Shown here: positions 47,070 through 54,681 of the stretch, in pieces | How positions within the stretch are numbered: the first letter of the stretch is position 1 | Layout: each line of letters opens with the position of its first letter | Source: DATKAB01 sp964542745 | GTDB taxonomy: Bacteria; Eisenbacteria; RBG-16-71-46 | Length of the DNA stretch: 64,000 nt | Assembly: GCA_964542745.1 (NCBI GenBank) | Contig: CAZIVR010000005.1 | Location: forward strand, 1-64,000 | Direction: 5' to 3' | Notes under the pieces: model-generated | Database searches by the model: none | Seen by the model: only the letters and a program-made list of their open reading frames with translations | Told to the model about the DNA's origin: nothing | Program-made: the position numbers and the translations under genes

Positions 47070-47626
47070 ACCCGCTCCTGATCGCGGCGTTCCGGCGGCA
47101 CTGGCGGGTGGCGGGCGCCCTGCTCGCCTTCGCGATCTTCACCGTGATCCACCTCGCCTTCTTCCGTCCCGCCTCCGAGCGTTACCGCAGGGCCCTCGCG
47201 AGCGTGGGCGGCATCGAGGCCGTCTTCAATCCGGGCGGCTCGCGCCCGATGCTGCCCCCGCGCGTGTTCGCGCTGATCGCCGACAACTCGCTCTCGTCGC
47301 AGGACGCCCTCGAACGCGGCGGCTCCGGAGCGCTCGGCGTGATCCTCCTCGAGGAGCTGGGCCGCGTCGCCGAGCAGGCCGGCGTGCGCATCGCCTCCTC
47401 GGAACCGGGTGCGGTCACGCAGGAGCCGCTCACCACGCAGGTGCGGGCCCACCTCGTGCTGCGCGGCCGCTACGCCGACCTGGTCGGGTTCTTCGACGGG
47501 ATCTCGCGGTCGGAATCGCTGGTCCTCGTCGAGCGGTTCTCGATCAAGCCGCTCGAGGACGGCTCCGACGTGATGGAGCTCTGGGTCTCGCGCCTCTACC
47601 TCAAGCAGCCGGGGACGACGCCGTGA
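47066..47626 (+). CDS. pilO: PilO inner-membrane assembly protein
   Basis: The 186-residue bitopic protein has one N-terminal helix (about 15-35, VAGALLAFAIFTVIHLAFF), then a periplasmic domain with the PilO-like strand pattern (LVLRGRYADLVGFFDGISRS, LVLVERFSIKPL). The GTG start comes from the 4-base overlap with pilN. It is identified mainly by its place between pilN and pilP-like genes, and by topology. Confidence 0.8.
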   Translation: MNPLLIAAFRRHWRVAGALLAFAIFTVIHLAFFRPASERYRRALASVGGIEAVFNPGGSRPMLPPRVFALIADNSLSSQDALERGGSGALGVILLEELGRVAEQAGVRIASSEPGAVTQEPLTTQVRAHLVLRGRYADLVGFFDGISRSESLVLVERFSIKPLEDGSDVMELWVSRLYLKQPGTTP

Positions 47627-48111
47627 AGCTCGAGCCCCGCCACGTGGTCCCGCCGCTCGCGGCCGCCCTCGTCTTCGCGCTCATCCTCACGCAGACCCGC
47701 GAGGCGCTGCAGCTCTCGGGCGCGTGGCGTCGGGCGAGTGCCGCGGCCGCGCGCGCCCCGAGCCCGTTCGCGGGCCTCGACGCGCTGCTCGCCGCGGTCC
47801 CCCCGCCGCGCGCCCCGCTCCCCCGCGACCCCTTCCGCAGCGGGAGCCCGGCGCCGCCCGTGGCCTCAGGGCCGGTCCGGCCCGCGCCGCCGCGCCGGCC
47901 CGCGCCGCCCCCGCAGCCGGTGCTGACCTCGATCGTCTTCGACGCCGACCCGCGCGCCACCGTGCGCTGGAACGGCCGCGATTATTCCGTGAGGGCGGGA
48001 GCCCTCTTTGCCGATTTCCGAGTCACGAGCATCGCCCGGGACCAGGTGGTCCTGGACCACGGGGGAGAAACCGTGGTCCTGCGCCTGCCCCAGAGAGGAG
48101 AAACCCCGTGA
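47623..48111 (+). CDS. pilP: PilP/GspC-like alignment-complex protein
   Basis: The 162-residue protein has an N-terminal membrane helix (VVPPLAAALVFALILTQT), a Pro-rich linker (about 75-105) and a small beta domain (LTSIVFDADPRATVRWNGRD, VVLDHGGETVVLRLP) resembling the HR domain of PilP and GspC, which contacts the secretin. There is no lipobox, so it is held by its helix rather than by lipid, as in GspC. GTG start overlapping pilO; the stop overlaps pilQ. Confidence 0.75.
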   Translation: MKLEPRHVVPPLAAALVFALILTQTREALQLSGAWRRASAAAARAPSPFAGLDALLAAVPPPRAPLPRDPFRSGSPAPPVASGPVRPAPPRRPAPPPQPVLTSIVFDADPRATVRWNGRDYSVRAGALFADFRVTSIARDQVVLDHGGETVVLRLPQRGETP

Positions 48112-49373
48112 AGGGATTCGTCACGATCACGCGCGGCCTGGTGGCCGCGTTCGCGCTGGTGGCCCTGGCCGCCGCACCCGGCCCCGTCGAGGGCGCCCTC
48201 GACCGCAGGATCACGCTCGACGCGGAGGACGCGAGCCTCTCCAGCGTCCTCAAGATCCTCGCCGAGAAGGGCGACCTCAACATCATCACGGGCCCCGGCG
48301 TCACGGTGGGGCGCATCAGCATCCACATGCGCGACGTGCCGATCGAGCAGGCGGTGAACCTGGTGGTGCGCGCCGCCGGCCTCGCCTACGAGCGCATCGG
48401 CAACTCGATCCTGGTCGCGGACTCGAAGTCGCTGAAGGAGGAGACCGGGCTCTCCTCGTACGTGGTGCCGCTCAAGTTCGCGCGCGCCGACGACGTGAAG
48501 ACGGCGCTCTCCAACTTGCAGGCGCAGGTGCAGGTGGACCAGAGCGGGAACCGGCTGATCGTGGTGACCAGCCCGCGCGTGCTCTCCGAGATCCACGAGA
48601 TCGTCGCCGAGCTCGACCAGCCGGCCCGCCAGGTGATGCTCGAGGCCCGCATCGTCGAGGTCTCGACCGACGACGCCAAGCGGCTCGGCGTGGACTGGGA
48701 CCTCCTCAACCGGCAGGGCTTCGTGATCGTCGAGGGCAACCCCGCCTCGTCGCCCCCCGGGCAGCTGCCCGCCAACCTGCCGTTCGTGCCGAACCCGGCC
48801 AAGGGGGACGACCTCGTCAGGTTCCAGTCGTTCAGCCGGCAGGCCAAGGCCTTCCAGGCCGCGATCGACATGCTGATCTCCGAGGGCAACGCCCGGGTGC
48901 TGGCCAACCCGAAGCTCGCGACCCTGAACGGCCACGAGGCGAACATCCTGGTGGGCGCGCGCATCCCCTTCGTGATCCAGGGCACGACGTTCGCGGGCGG
49001 CGGCGCGGCCCAGACCCAGCAGATCGAGCGCGAGGAGGTGGGCGTCAAGCTGCGCATCACCCCGCTCATCAACGCCGACGGCTACATCACGACCAAGATC
49101 GAGCCCGAGGTCAGCTCCGCGACCTTCCGCGGCGAGAGCGACCTGCCGGTCGTGAACACGCGGCAGGCCTCGACCACCGTGCGGCTCAAGGACGGCAACT
49201 CCGTGATCATCGGGGGCCTGCTGAGCGAGGAGAAGACCACCAACGTCACCAAGGTCCCGATCCTCGGCTCGATTCCCGGGCTCGGGCTGCTGTTCCAGCA
49301 CCACAGCATCACCTCGAGCAAGAAGGACCTGGTGATCGAGGTGACGCCGCGCATCCTTCCGGAGCAGCAGTAG
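48108..49373 (+). CDS. pilQ: PilQ/GspD-type secretin
   Basis: The 421-residue secretin has a signal peptide (ITRGLVAAFALVALAAAPGP), an N0/STN-like domain (about 33-105), one N1/KH domain (about 110-178) and the secretin barrel (about 180-421). The barrel includes RQVMLEARIVEVSTDDAKRL, NPKLATLNGHEANILVG and VPILGSIPGLGLLFQHH. It lacks the AMIN peptidoglycan-binding domains usual in PilQ, so it is short. It forms the outer-membrane gate for the pilus. GTG start with GAGAGGAG upstream; last gene of the overlapping chain. Confidence 0.92.
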   Translation: MKGFVTITRGLVAAFALVALAAAPGPVEGALDRRITLDAEDASLSSVLKILAEKGDLNIITGPGVTVGRISIHMRDVPIEQAVNLVVRAAGLAYERIGNSILVADSKSLKEETGLSSYVVPLKFARADDVKTALSNLQAQVQVDQSGNRLIVVTSPRVLSEIHEIVAELDQPARQVMLEARIVEVSTDDAKRLGVDWDLLNRQGFVIVEGNPASSPPGQLPANLPFVPNPAKGDDLVRFQSFSRQAKAFQAAIDMLISEGNARVLANPKLATLNGHEANILVGARIPFVIQGTTFAGGGAAQTQQIEREEVGVKLRITPLINADGYITTKIEPEVSSATFRGESDLPVVNTRQASTTVRLKDGNSVIIGGLLSEEKTTNVTKVPILGSIPGLGLLFQHHSITSSKKDLVIEVTPRILPEQQ

Positions 49374-49407
49374 GGCCGGCGCGGCCGGCCGGCGCCCGGG
49401 GGCGGCG

Positions 49408-49728
49408 TCAGATCCCGGGCACTCCGTGGACGGTGATCACGCCCGCGATCCAGCCCAGCCACTGCCCCACCGCGACGGTGATCGCGAGCGCCACGATCAC
49501 GAGCCCGGCGCCCGCCAGCACCGGCGTGGTCGCCCGGTAGTGGTGCAGGCGCCAGATCAGGAAGGGAACGGCGAGACCCTTGAGCGCGACGAACACGAGC
49601 CAGTGGTGGTGGGCCAGCTCGGCGAGGAGCGGGTTGCCCTCGCGGTTGCCGAACAGGTGGATGCCGAACGTGGTGGCGAGGAGGTCGAAGCTGTTGGCGA
49701 CGATGGCGACGAAGAGCAACGTGCGCAT
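49408..49728 (-). CDS. Small multi-helix membrane protein (DUF5658-like)
   Basis: The 106-residue protein has three or four hydrophobic segments. ANSFDLLATTFGIHLFGNRE then GNPLLAELAHHHWLVF is very like the 'D-x-x-x-T...E-x-N-P' pattern of small DUF5658-type membrane proteins. The function is unknown. It lies on the opposite strand between pilQ and pilD, so it is not part of the pilus transcript. The ATG is followed by a clear hydrophobic start, MRTLLFVAIVANSFD. Confidence 0.65.
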   Translation of the reverse strand: MRTLLFVAIVANSFDLLATTFGIHLFGNREGNPLLAELAHHHWLVFVALKGLAVPFLIWRLHHYRATTPVLAGAGLVIVALAITVAVGQWLGWIAGVITVHGVPGI

Positions 49729-49868
49729 GGAGCACCGGGATCGGGTCGTGGGTGGTCGCGTTCTCGCGCCCGGAGCTTGCCAGAGCCCCTCGCGCCGGGC
49801 AACGAAATGTTGAGCGCGCCCGGCGTCGCGACGCCTCCCGCCGGTCCCGCGCCCGGCCCGGGGGCCCG

Positions 49869-50657
49869 GTGAGCCCGGCGGCCGCCTTCGCGATCCTCGC
49901 AGGCGTGCTCGGCCTGGTCGTCGGGAGCGCCGTCACGGCGATCGCCTACCGCGTTCCGCGCGGCCTCTCGTGGATCGCGGGGCGCTCGGCCTGCCCGGCC
50001 TGCCGCACCACGCTCGGCCCGCTCGACCTGATCCCGGTGCTCTCCTTCCTCCTCGCGCGCGGGCGCTGCCGCCACTGCCACGCGGGCGTCGCCTGGCGCT
50101 ACCCGCTCACCGAACTCTGGTGCGGGGCCTGGGGAGTGCTGGTCTTCCGGCTGGTGGGCGCCACCTGGCTGTGGCCGCCGCTCATGATCTGGGGCGCGCT
50201 GCTCGTGGCGCTGTTCTGGATCGACCTCGACGAGCAGCTCCTGCCCGACGTGCTCACGTTTCCCGGAACGCTGGTGGGTCTCGCCGTGGCGCTCCCCAAC
50301 CTCGGCGCCCGCCACTCGCTGCTCGGCGTGGTCGCGGGGAGCGGCCTGCTGTGGCTGCTGGGCTGGATCTGGATCCGCTTCCGGAAGATCGAGGGCCTCG
50401 GGTTCGGCGACGTGAAGCTCGCGGCCATGTTCGGCGTGGTGCTGGGCTGGAAGCTCACGATCCTGACCCTGTTCCTCGCCGCCCTCGCGGGCACCGTGTG
50501 GGGCGGCATCCTCATGGCCCGTGGCCTCGGGAGCGGCAAGACGCCTCTGCCCTTCGGCGTGCTCCTCGCCCCGGCGGCCATGGTCGCGCTCCTGTGGGGC
50601 GACGGCTGGCTGCTCGCCTACTCGAGGATGCTCGCGGGGCTGGCCGGGCCGGGCTAG
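49869..50657 (+). CDS. pilD: Prepilin peptidase / N-methyltransferase (PilD)
   Basis: The 262-residue integral membrane enzyme has an N-terminal cytoplasmic loop with two zinc-binding pairs, CPAC and CRHC (about 41-65). The two catalytic aspartates lie in WIDLDEQLLPD (about 119-129) and GLGFGDVKLAAMFG (about 178-191, the GxGD motif). It cleaves the leader before Phe/Ile+1 of the pilins at 42724-44169 and N-methylates the new N-terminus. GTG 49869 is chosen because it sits directly before the first helix; the in-frame upstream residues are Arg-rich and unlike the family. Confidence 0.92.
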   Translation: MSPAAAFAILAGVLGLVVGSAVTAIAYRVPRGLSWIAGRSACPACRTTLGPLDLIPVLSFLLARGRCRHCHAGVAWRYPLTELWCGAWGVLVFRLVGATWLWPPLMIWGALLVALFWIDLDEQLLPDVLTFPGTLVGLAVALPNLGARHSLLGVVAGSGLLWLLGWIWIRFRKIEGLGFGDVKLAAMFGVVLGWKLTILTLFLAALAGTVWGGILMARGLGSGKTPLPFGVLLAPAAMVALLWGDGWLLAYSRMLAGLAGPG

Positions 50658-50755
50658 GGTTCGATCGGGCGGGGGGGCGAGTGCCCACCTCCGCGCGCCT
50701 TCCCCGCCTCACTCCACGCGACCCGGCACGCCCGCCGTTCGCGGCGGCCTCCACC

Positions 50756-50807
50756 TCAAGTGACTTCTCAAGTCCGCGCCGCCCGCGCTTCAAGTGTTTT
50801 CTCAAGT
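50756..50807 (+). repeat. Four regularly spaced CAAGT boxes in an 18-bp direct repeat
   Basis: TCAAGTGACTTCTCAAGT (50756-50773) and TCAAGTGTTTTCTCAAGT (50790-50807) differ at only two of 18 bases. Each holds two TCAAGT boxes 12 bases apart; the repeats are 34 bases apart. They sit 52 bases before a gene start in otherwise GC-rich DNA, as expected for a cooperative regulator site. Confidence 0.6.
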
Positions 50808-50843
50808 GACCGGGCGCATCCTGCCGGGACTTTCACGGGCTGC

Positions 50844-50849
50844 TAGACT
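50844..50849 (+). promoter_or_regulatory. -10-like box of the GT-C gene at 50859
   Basis: TAGACT lies nine bases before the ATG, with no good -35 box and no ribosome-binding site. The CAAGT boxes just upstream could bind an activator that replaces the -35 contact. Confidence 0.35.
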
Positions 50850-50858
50850 GCCCGCCCT

Positions 50859-52304
50859 ATGGACGGACGGCTCACCCTCGGCGCGCTCCTGATCGCGCTG
50901 GTCGCATGGCTCGGGATCCTGCTCACGGCGTGGCCCACGTGGGAGGGCATGAACCACGCGACCGGGATCGTGGCCGCGTGCGCCGACGGCGCCCTCCACG
51001 GCGAAGCGCCCGGGTCGAACCGCGGCTCGGCGTTCCTCGGCACCCCCTACTTCCCGCCGGTTCCCCTGCTGGTCGCCGCGGCCCGGAGCACCGGCATGTC
51101 GTGGCGCGCGGCGCTGCGCTGGGTGAACCTGTTCTCGATCCTGGCGCTGCTCGCGGCGGTCGCCCTGTGCGGCCAGGCGCTCGGGGGCGGCGGGGTCGCG
51201 CTCACCGTGTCGCTCGGCCTGCTGCTCGTGAGCTACCCGTTCGTGCGCGCGAGCCTCGCCGGGCGCGCCGACCCGCTCGCCGCCGCGCTGGCGATCGCGG
51301 CGCTCGCGGCGTGGTGCCAGGATCCGCGGCGCCGCGGCTGGTGGGCGCCGGCCCTCGCCGCGGCGTCGTGGCTGGTGAAGGCGACCTCCTTCACCGTCCC
51401 GCTCGCGGTGATGCTCTCGGCCTTCGCCCCGGGCGCGCGGCGCGGCGCCGGCCCGTTCGCCGCCCGCTTCTTCGCCGGCGTGGCGGCGGGCGTGGTGCTC
51501 ACCATGCCGTGGCTCGGGCCCGGGTGGTACGGCGAGGTGCTGTACACGCTCGCCTTCTCGCCACCCAACACCGGGGTGCTCGCGCGCGGTCCCTTCGAGC
51601 TGCTGCGCTACCTCGCCAGCTTCGCCGAGCTCGCCATCGTGGCGGGGCTCGCCATCGTGTTCCTCACCGGGGAATGGTCGCGCGGCCGGCCGATCCGGCC
51701 CTTCGCGATCGCCTCGCTCGCCCTCGCGATGCTGGCCATGGTCAACCGCGGCTCCGACCACAACCACCTGCTGGAGCTGACCGCGCTCGGCGCGGTGGCG
51801 GCCGGGTTGTGGGCCGAGCACGCCACCCGCCGCGAGGCGGCGCTCGGGCTCGCCCTGATCCTGCTCGCGGTGGGCGGCGCCGCGTGGCGCGAGTCGCGCG
51901 CCGTGGGACGGGCCGCGCGCGCCCCGGAGGCGAAGCGGGGCGAGGTGCTCGCGGCGGTCCGCGCCGAGGGCGGGCTGGTGCTGTGCGAGGACCCGCTGAT
52001 CGCCCTCGCGGCCGGCCGCCGCGCCGAGATCTCGGACGCCTCCACGCTGCGCTCGCGGCTCGCCCGGCGCGACCCGCGCGCCCGGGCGACCGTGGACCGG
52101 ATCGAGGAGGGGCGCTACTCGCTGGTCGTGCTCAACGAGGATCTCGACCGGGGCCGCGACCACTGGTACCGGGACTTCCAGTTCGGGGAGGCCGCGGCGG
52201 GAGCGATCGCGTCGCGCTACGTGAAGAGCGGCGTGCGCGACGGCTACCACCTCTACCGGCCCGCCGCGCTCGCCGGACCGCCCGCCCCGGCCGCGACGCG
52301 CTGA
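50859..52304 (+). CDS. GT-C type membrane glycosyltransferase-like protein
   Basis: The 481-residue protein has about ten helices. It resembles the glycosyltransferase-39/ArnT clan, with an N-terminal loop WPTWEGMNHATGIVAACADG, then GTPYFPPVPLL and the helix-bounded SLAGRADPLAAALAIA. The C-terminal part (about 345-481) is soluble and ends with RYVKSGVRDGYHLYRP. The Asp/Glu pair expected in the first loop is less clear than in the gene at 59060, so catalytic status is uncertain. It lies downstream of the four CAAGT boxes and is divergent in style from the pilus genes; a link to pilin glycosylation is only a guess. Confidence 0.65.
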   Translation: MDGRLTLGALLIALVAWLGILLTAWPTWEGMNHATGIVAACADGALHGEAPGSNRGSAFLGTPYFPPVPLLVAAARSTGMSWRAALRWVNLFSILALLAAVALCGQALGGGGVALTVSLGLLLVSYPFVRASLAGRADPLAAALAIAALAAWCQDPRRRGWWAPALAAASWLVKATSFTVPLAVMLSAFAPGARRGAGPFAARFFAGVAAGVVLTMPWLGPGWYGEVLYTLAFSPPNTGVLARGPFELLRYLASFAELAIVAGLAIVFLTGEWSRGRPIRPFAIASLALAMLAMVNRGSDHNHLLELTALGAVAAGLWAEHATRREAALGLALILLAVGGAAWRESRAVGRAARAPEAKRGEVLAAVRAEGGLVLCEDPLIALAAGRRAEISDASTLRSRLARRDPRARATVDRIEEGRYSLVVLNEDLDRGRDHWYRDFQFGEAAAGAIASRYVKSGVRDGYHLYRPAALAGPPAPAATR

Positions 52305-52332
52305 GTCCCTGGCGGCCGGCGTCCCCGGCGCT

Positions 52333-53610
52333 TCAGGCCGCGAGACGCTCCGCCGGGTCGCCCGTTCCGGACGCCGGCGCCGGCGAGCCGCCGTAGATCG
52401 GGACCAGCAGCTCGCCGCACAGCGCCTGGAGCAGCGCCCCGCGTTCCACGGTGAGGCGTCCCTCCGCGATCAGCCGGTCCAGGTCCATGAGCCGCTGCTC
52501 GCGGAACACGTGGTCCACGCGCTCGGCCACGAACAGCAGCTCGGCGAGCCGGTCCCCCGCCGCGGGGACCGTGTCCCGGTGGTGCGTCGCCACCGAGAGC
52601 GCCGAGTCCTCGCCGAGTTCCCAGCGCAGCATCGCGAGCCCGCCGAGCGGCTCGTGCAGCCGGTGGAGGAGATCGGGGAACGCGCGATCCGGGAGCCGCG
52701 CGTCGCGCCGGTTGCGGCTACGGAACCCCGAGAGGTGGTCGAGGATCACGAGCTTCCCGAGGTCGTGCAGCAGCCCCATCGTGAACGCGCGCTCGGGCTG
52801 GACGCCGAAGGTCGCGGCGAGGTCGCGGGCGATCGGGGCGGTGCGCGTCATGTGAGACCAGACTTCGTTCAGCACCGGGTCGTAGGCCCCGCCCGGGCGG
52901 CACAGCGTTCCCTCGACGAGCCGCGAGATCACCACGCCCTCGATGGCGCGGCCCCCGATGCGCTGCACCGCGTGGCCGATCGAGGAGCACACCTCGCCGC
53001 CGCGCCGGTAGAACACGGAGTTGGCGACGGTCAGGAGACCGTGGGCCATCGCCGGGTCGTTCTCGAAGATCCGGACCAGCGCCGAGGTCGTGCTCTCGGG
53101 ATCGCGCGCGACGGTGAGCGCCTGCTGGGCGGCGATCGGCGGCTGCCGGATCAGCTCCAGGTCGGCGGCCGCGATCGCTTCGAGGACCTCGTCGAGATCC
53201 CCGGTCCCGGAGGTGCGCGCACTCAGCTCGCGGCGGCGCGCCTCCAGCGTTTCGCGGAGCCAGCCCTGCACGTCGCCGGTGAAGGCGGGATCCTCGGCCC
53301 ACGGCTCGCGGGCCGGCGCGGGCCGGGCCGCGGGTCCCGACGAGGCCGGCGCGGAGACCGGGACTTCGGAAGCGCCGGATCGAGCGCCGCTCCCGGCCGG
53401 TCCGATGGGCTCGACCGGGGCGGCCACCACGGGCCCGGCCGAAACGGCCTCGGGGGCCCGATCGCCCGGGGCCGCCGCCGGCGCGGGAATCGCGACGGAG
53501 GCCGCGTGCGGCCGGTTCGCGGATGGGGCCGTCGCGGACGCCGGGTCCCTCCGCTCGCGCTCCGGGGCGGGGGACACCGACTTCCAGAGACTCTTCAGGA
53601 ACTCGAGCAC
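52333..53610 (-). CDS. HDOD-domain signalling protein
   Basis: The protein has 425 residues. It begins MLEFLKSLWKSV, then a long Ala/Pro-rich disordered region (about 15-110), a short helical segment and an HDOD domain (about 160-370) with LELIRQPPIAAQQAL, FYRRGGEVCSSIGHAVQRIG and LLHDLGKLVILDHLSG. HDOD proteins are HD-like regulators tied to motility, pili and c-di-GMP signalling; they usually lack enzyme activity. The HD pair is present in LLHDLGK, which is less common. GTG start with GGGGGGAG upstream. It is close to the pilus locus but not co-transcribed with it. Confidence 0.85.
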   Translation of the reverse strand: MLEFLKSLWKSVSPAPERERRDPASATAPSANRPHAASVAIPAPAAAPGDRAPEAVSAGPVVAAPVEPIGPAGSGARSGASEVPVSAPASSGPAARPAPAREPWAEDPAFTGDVQGWLRETLEARRRELSARTSGTGDLDEVLEAIAAADLELIRQPPIAAQQALTVARDPESTTSALVRIFENDPAMAHGLLTVANSVFYRRGGEVCSSIGHAVQRIGGRAIEGVVISRLVEGTLCRPGGAYDPVLNEVWSHMTRTAPIARDLAATFGVQPERAFTMGLLHDLGKLVILDHLSGFRSRNRRDARLPDRAFPDLLHRLHEPLGGLAMLRWELGEDSALSVATHHRDTVPAAGDRLAELLFVAERVDHVFREQRLMDLDRLIAEGRLTVERGALLQALCGELLVPIYGGSPAPASGTGDPAERLAA

Positions 53611-53776
53611 CCACTCCCCCCTTCGCCAGGCACGGCGGCACGGGCCGACGGCGTTCGTCCGGTTTCCAGTCTCGCCCGCCGCGGCCGGGACTTGAGGGGC
53701 GGGGAGGAAAGGGCGCGGCGCGGGCCCCGGGGGGTGGCAGGGGGGAAGGGCCGCGGAGGCGCGCGGCCGGGGCGGC

Positions 53777-54499
53777 TCAGCCCAGGTTGTGGAAAACCTT
53801 CTGGACGTCCTCGTCCTGCTCGAGCGCGTCGATCATGCGGAGCACCTCGTTGGCTTTCGCCTCCGGGAGCTCGACGGGCGTCGTGGGGATGTATTCGGAC
53901 TCCGCCGAGACCGGCGCGATGCCGCGGTCCTCGAGCGCCTTCTGGAGGTGGCCGAACTCCGCGAACGCGCAGCGGACCAGCAGCTGCGGCTCGCCCTTCT
54001 CCCCCACGCTCTCCCCCATCTCCTCGAGTCCGTGGTCGATCAGCTCCAGCTCGAGCGACTCGGGGTCGAGTCCCTCGGGCTTGAGGCGGAACACGCCCAT
54101 GCGCCGGAACTGGAAACCGACGCTGCCGGTGGCGCCGAGGTTGCCGCCGCCCTTGTTGAACGCGCTCCTCACGTTGGCCACCGTGCGCGTCGGGTTGTCG
54201 GTCGCGCACTCCACCAGCACCGCGACACCGTGCGGCGCGTAGCCCTCGTAGAGGATCTCCTCGTAGTTCGCCACGTTCTGCCCGGAGGCGCGCTTGATGG
54301 CCGCGTCCACCTTGTCCTTGGGCATGTTCACGGCGCGGGCGTTCTGGATCACGCGGCGCAGGGCGGGATTGTTCTCGGGGCTCGGCCCCCCGGCCTTGAC
54401 CGCGATGGTGATTTCCTTGCCGATGCGCGCGAACGCCTTGGACATGCGGTCCCAGCGCGCGAACATCGTGGCCTTGCGGGTTTCGAAGATGCGTCCCAT
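53777..54499 (-). CDS. yebC: YebC/PmpR-family protein
   Basis: The 240-residue protein is of YebC type (YeeN-like N-terminus MGRIFETRKATMFARWDRMS). It has GGPSPENNPALRRVIQNARA, NMPKDKVDAAIKRASG and YEGYAPHGVAVLVEC in domain 1, then TDNPTRTVANVRSAFNKGGG and NLGATGSVGFQF. Members act as DNA-binding regulators, and some help ribosomes pass proline-rich stretches. The ATG lies seven bases after a TAGATT box with no ribosome-binding site. It is a single gene. Confidence 0.93.
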   Translation of the reverse strand: MGRIFETRKATMFARWDRMSKAFARIGKEITIAVKAGGPSPENNPALRRVIQNARAVNMPKDKVDAAIKRASGQNVANYEEILYEGYAPHGVAVLVECATDNPTRTVANVRSAFNKGGGNLGATGSVGFQFRRMGVFRLKPEGLDPESLELELIDHGLEEMGESVGEKGEPQLLVRCAFAEFGHLQKALEDRGIAPVSAESEYIPTTPVELPEAKANEVLRMIDALEQDEDVQKVFHNLG

Positions 54500-54506
54500 G
54501 GCCGGG

Positions 54507-54535
54507 AATCTAGGCAGTCGCGCGCGCCGTGTCGA
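54507..54535 (-). promoter_or_regulatory. Promoter of yebC, predicted leaderless
   Basis: Minus strand TCGACA (54535-54530; five of six), exactly 17 bases, TAGATT (54512-54507), then seven bases to the ATG. Transcription would start at or beside the start codon. Confidence 0.5.
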
Positions 54536-54681
54536 ATCGTCCGGAGCGCGGTTCGGGAGCGGGCGGCTCCGCCCCCTCTGCTAGAATCGCGGCGCCTCTG
54601 GCCCCGCGCTCCGCTCCCCGGAGCGTCCTCCGACCCCACCGGCGGGCCCGCGCCCGCGCCGCTCGAAGAGGATCCTCCCCC

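Noticed and set aside
49807..49872. A 21-codon ATG frame ending in GTGA overlap with pilD
   Set aside because: It is Pro/Gly/Ala-only, has no ribosome-binding site and no hydrophobic segment. It is more likely a chance frame in GC-rich DNA.
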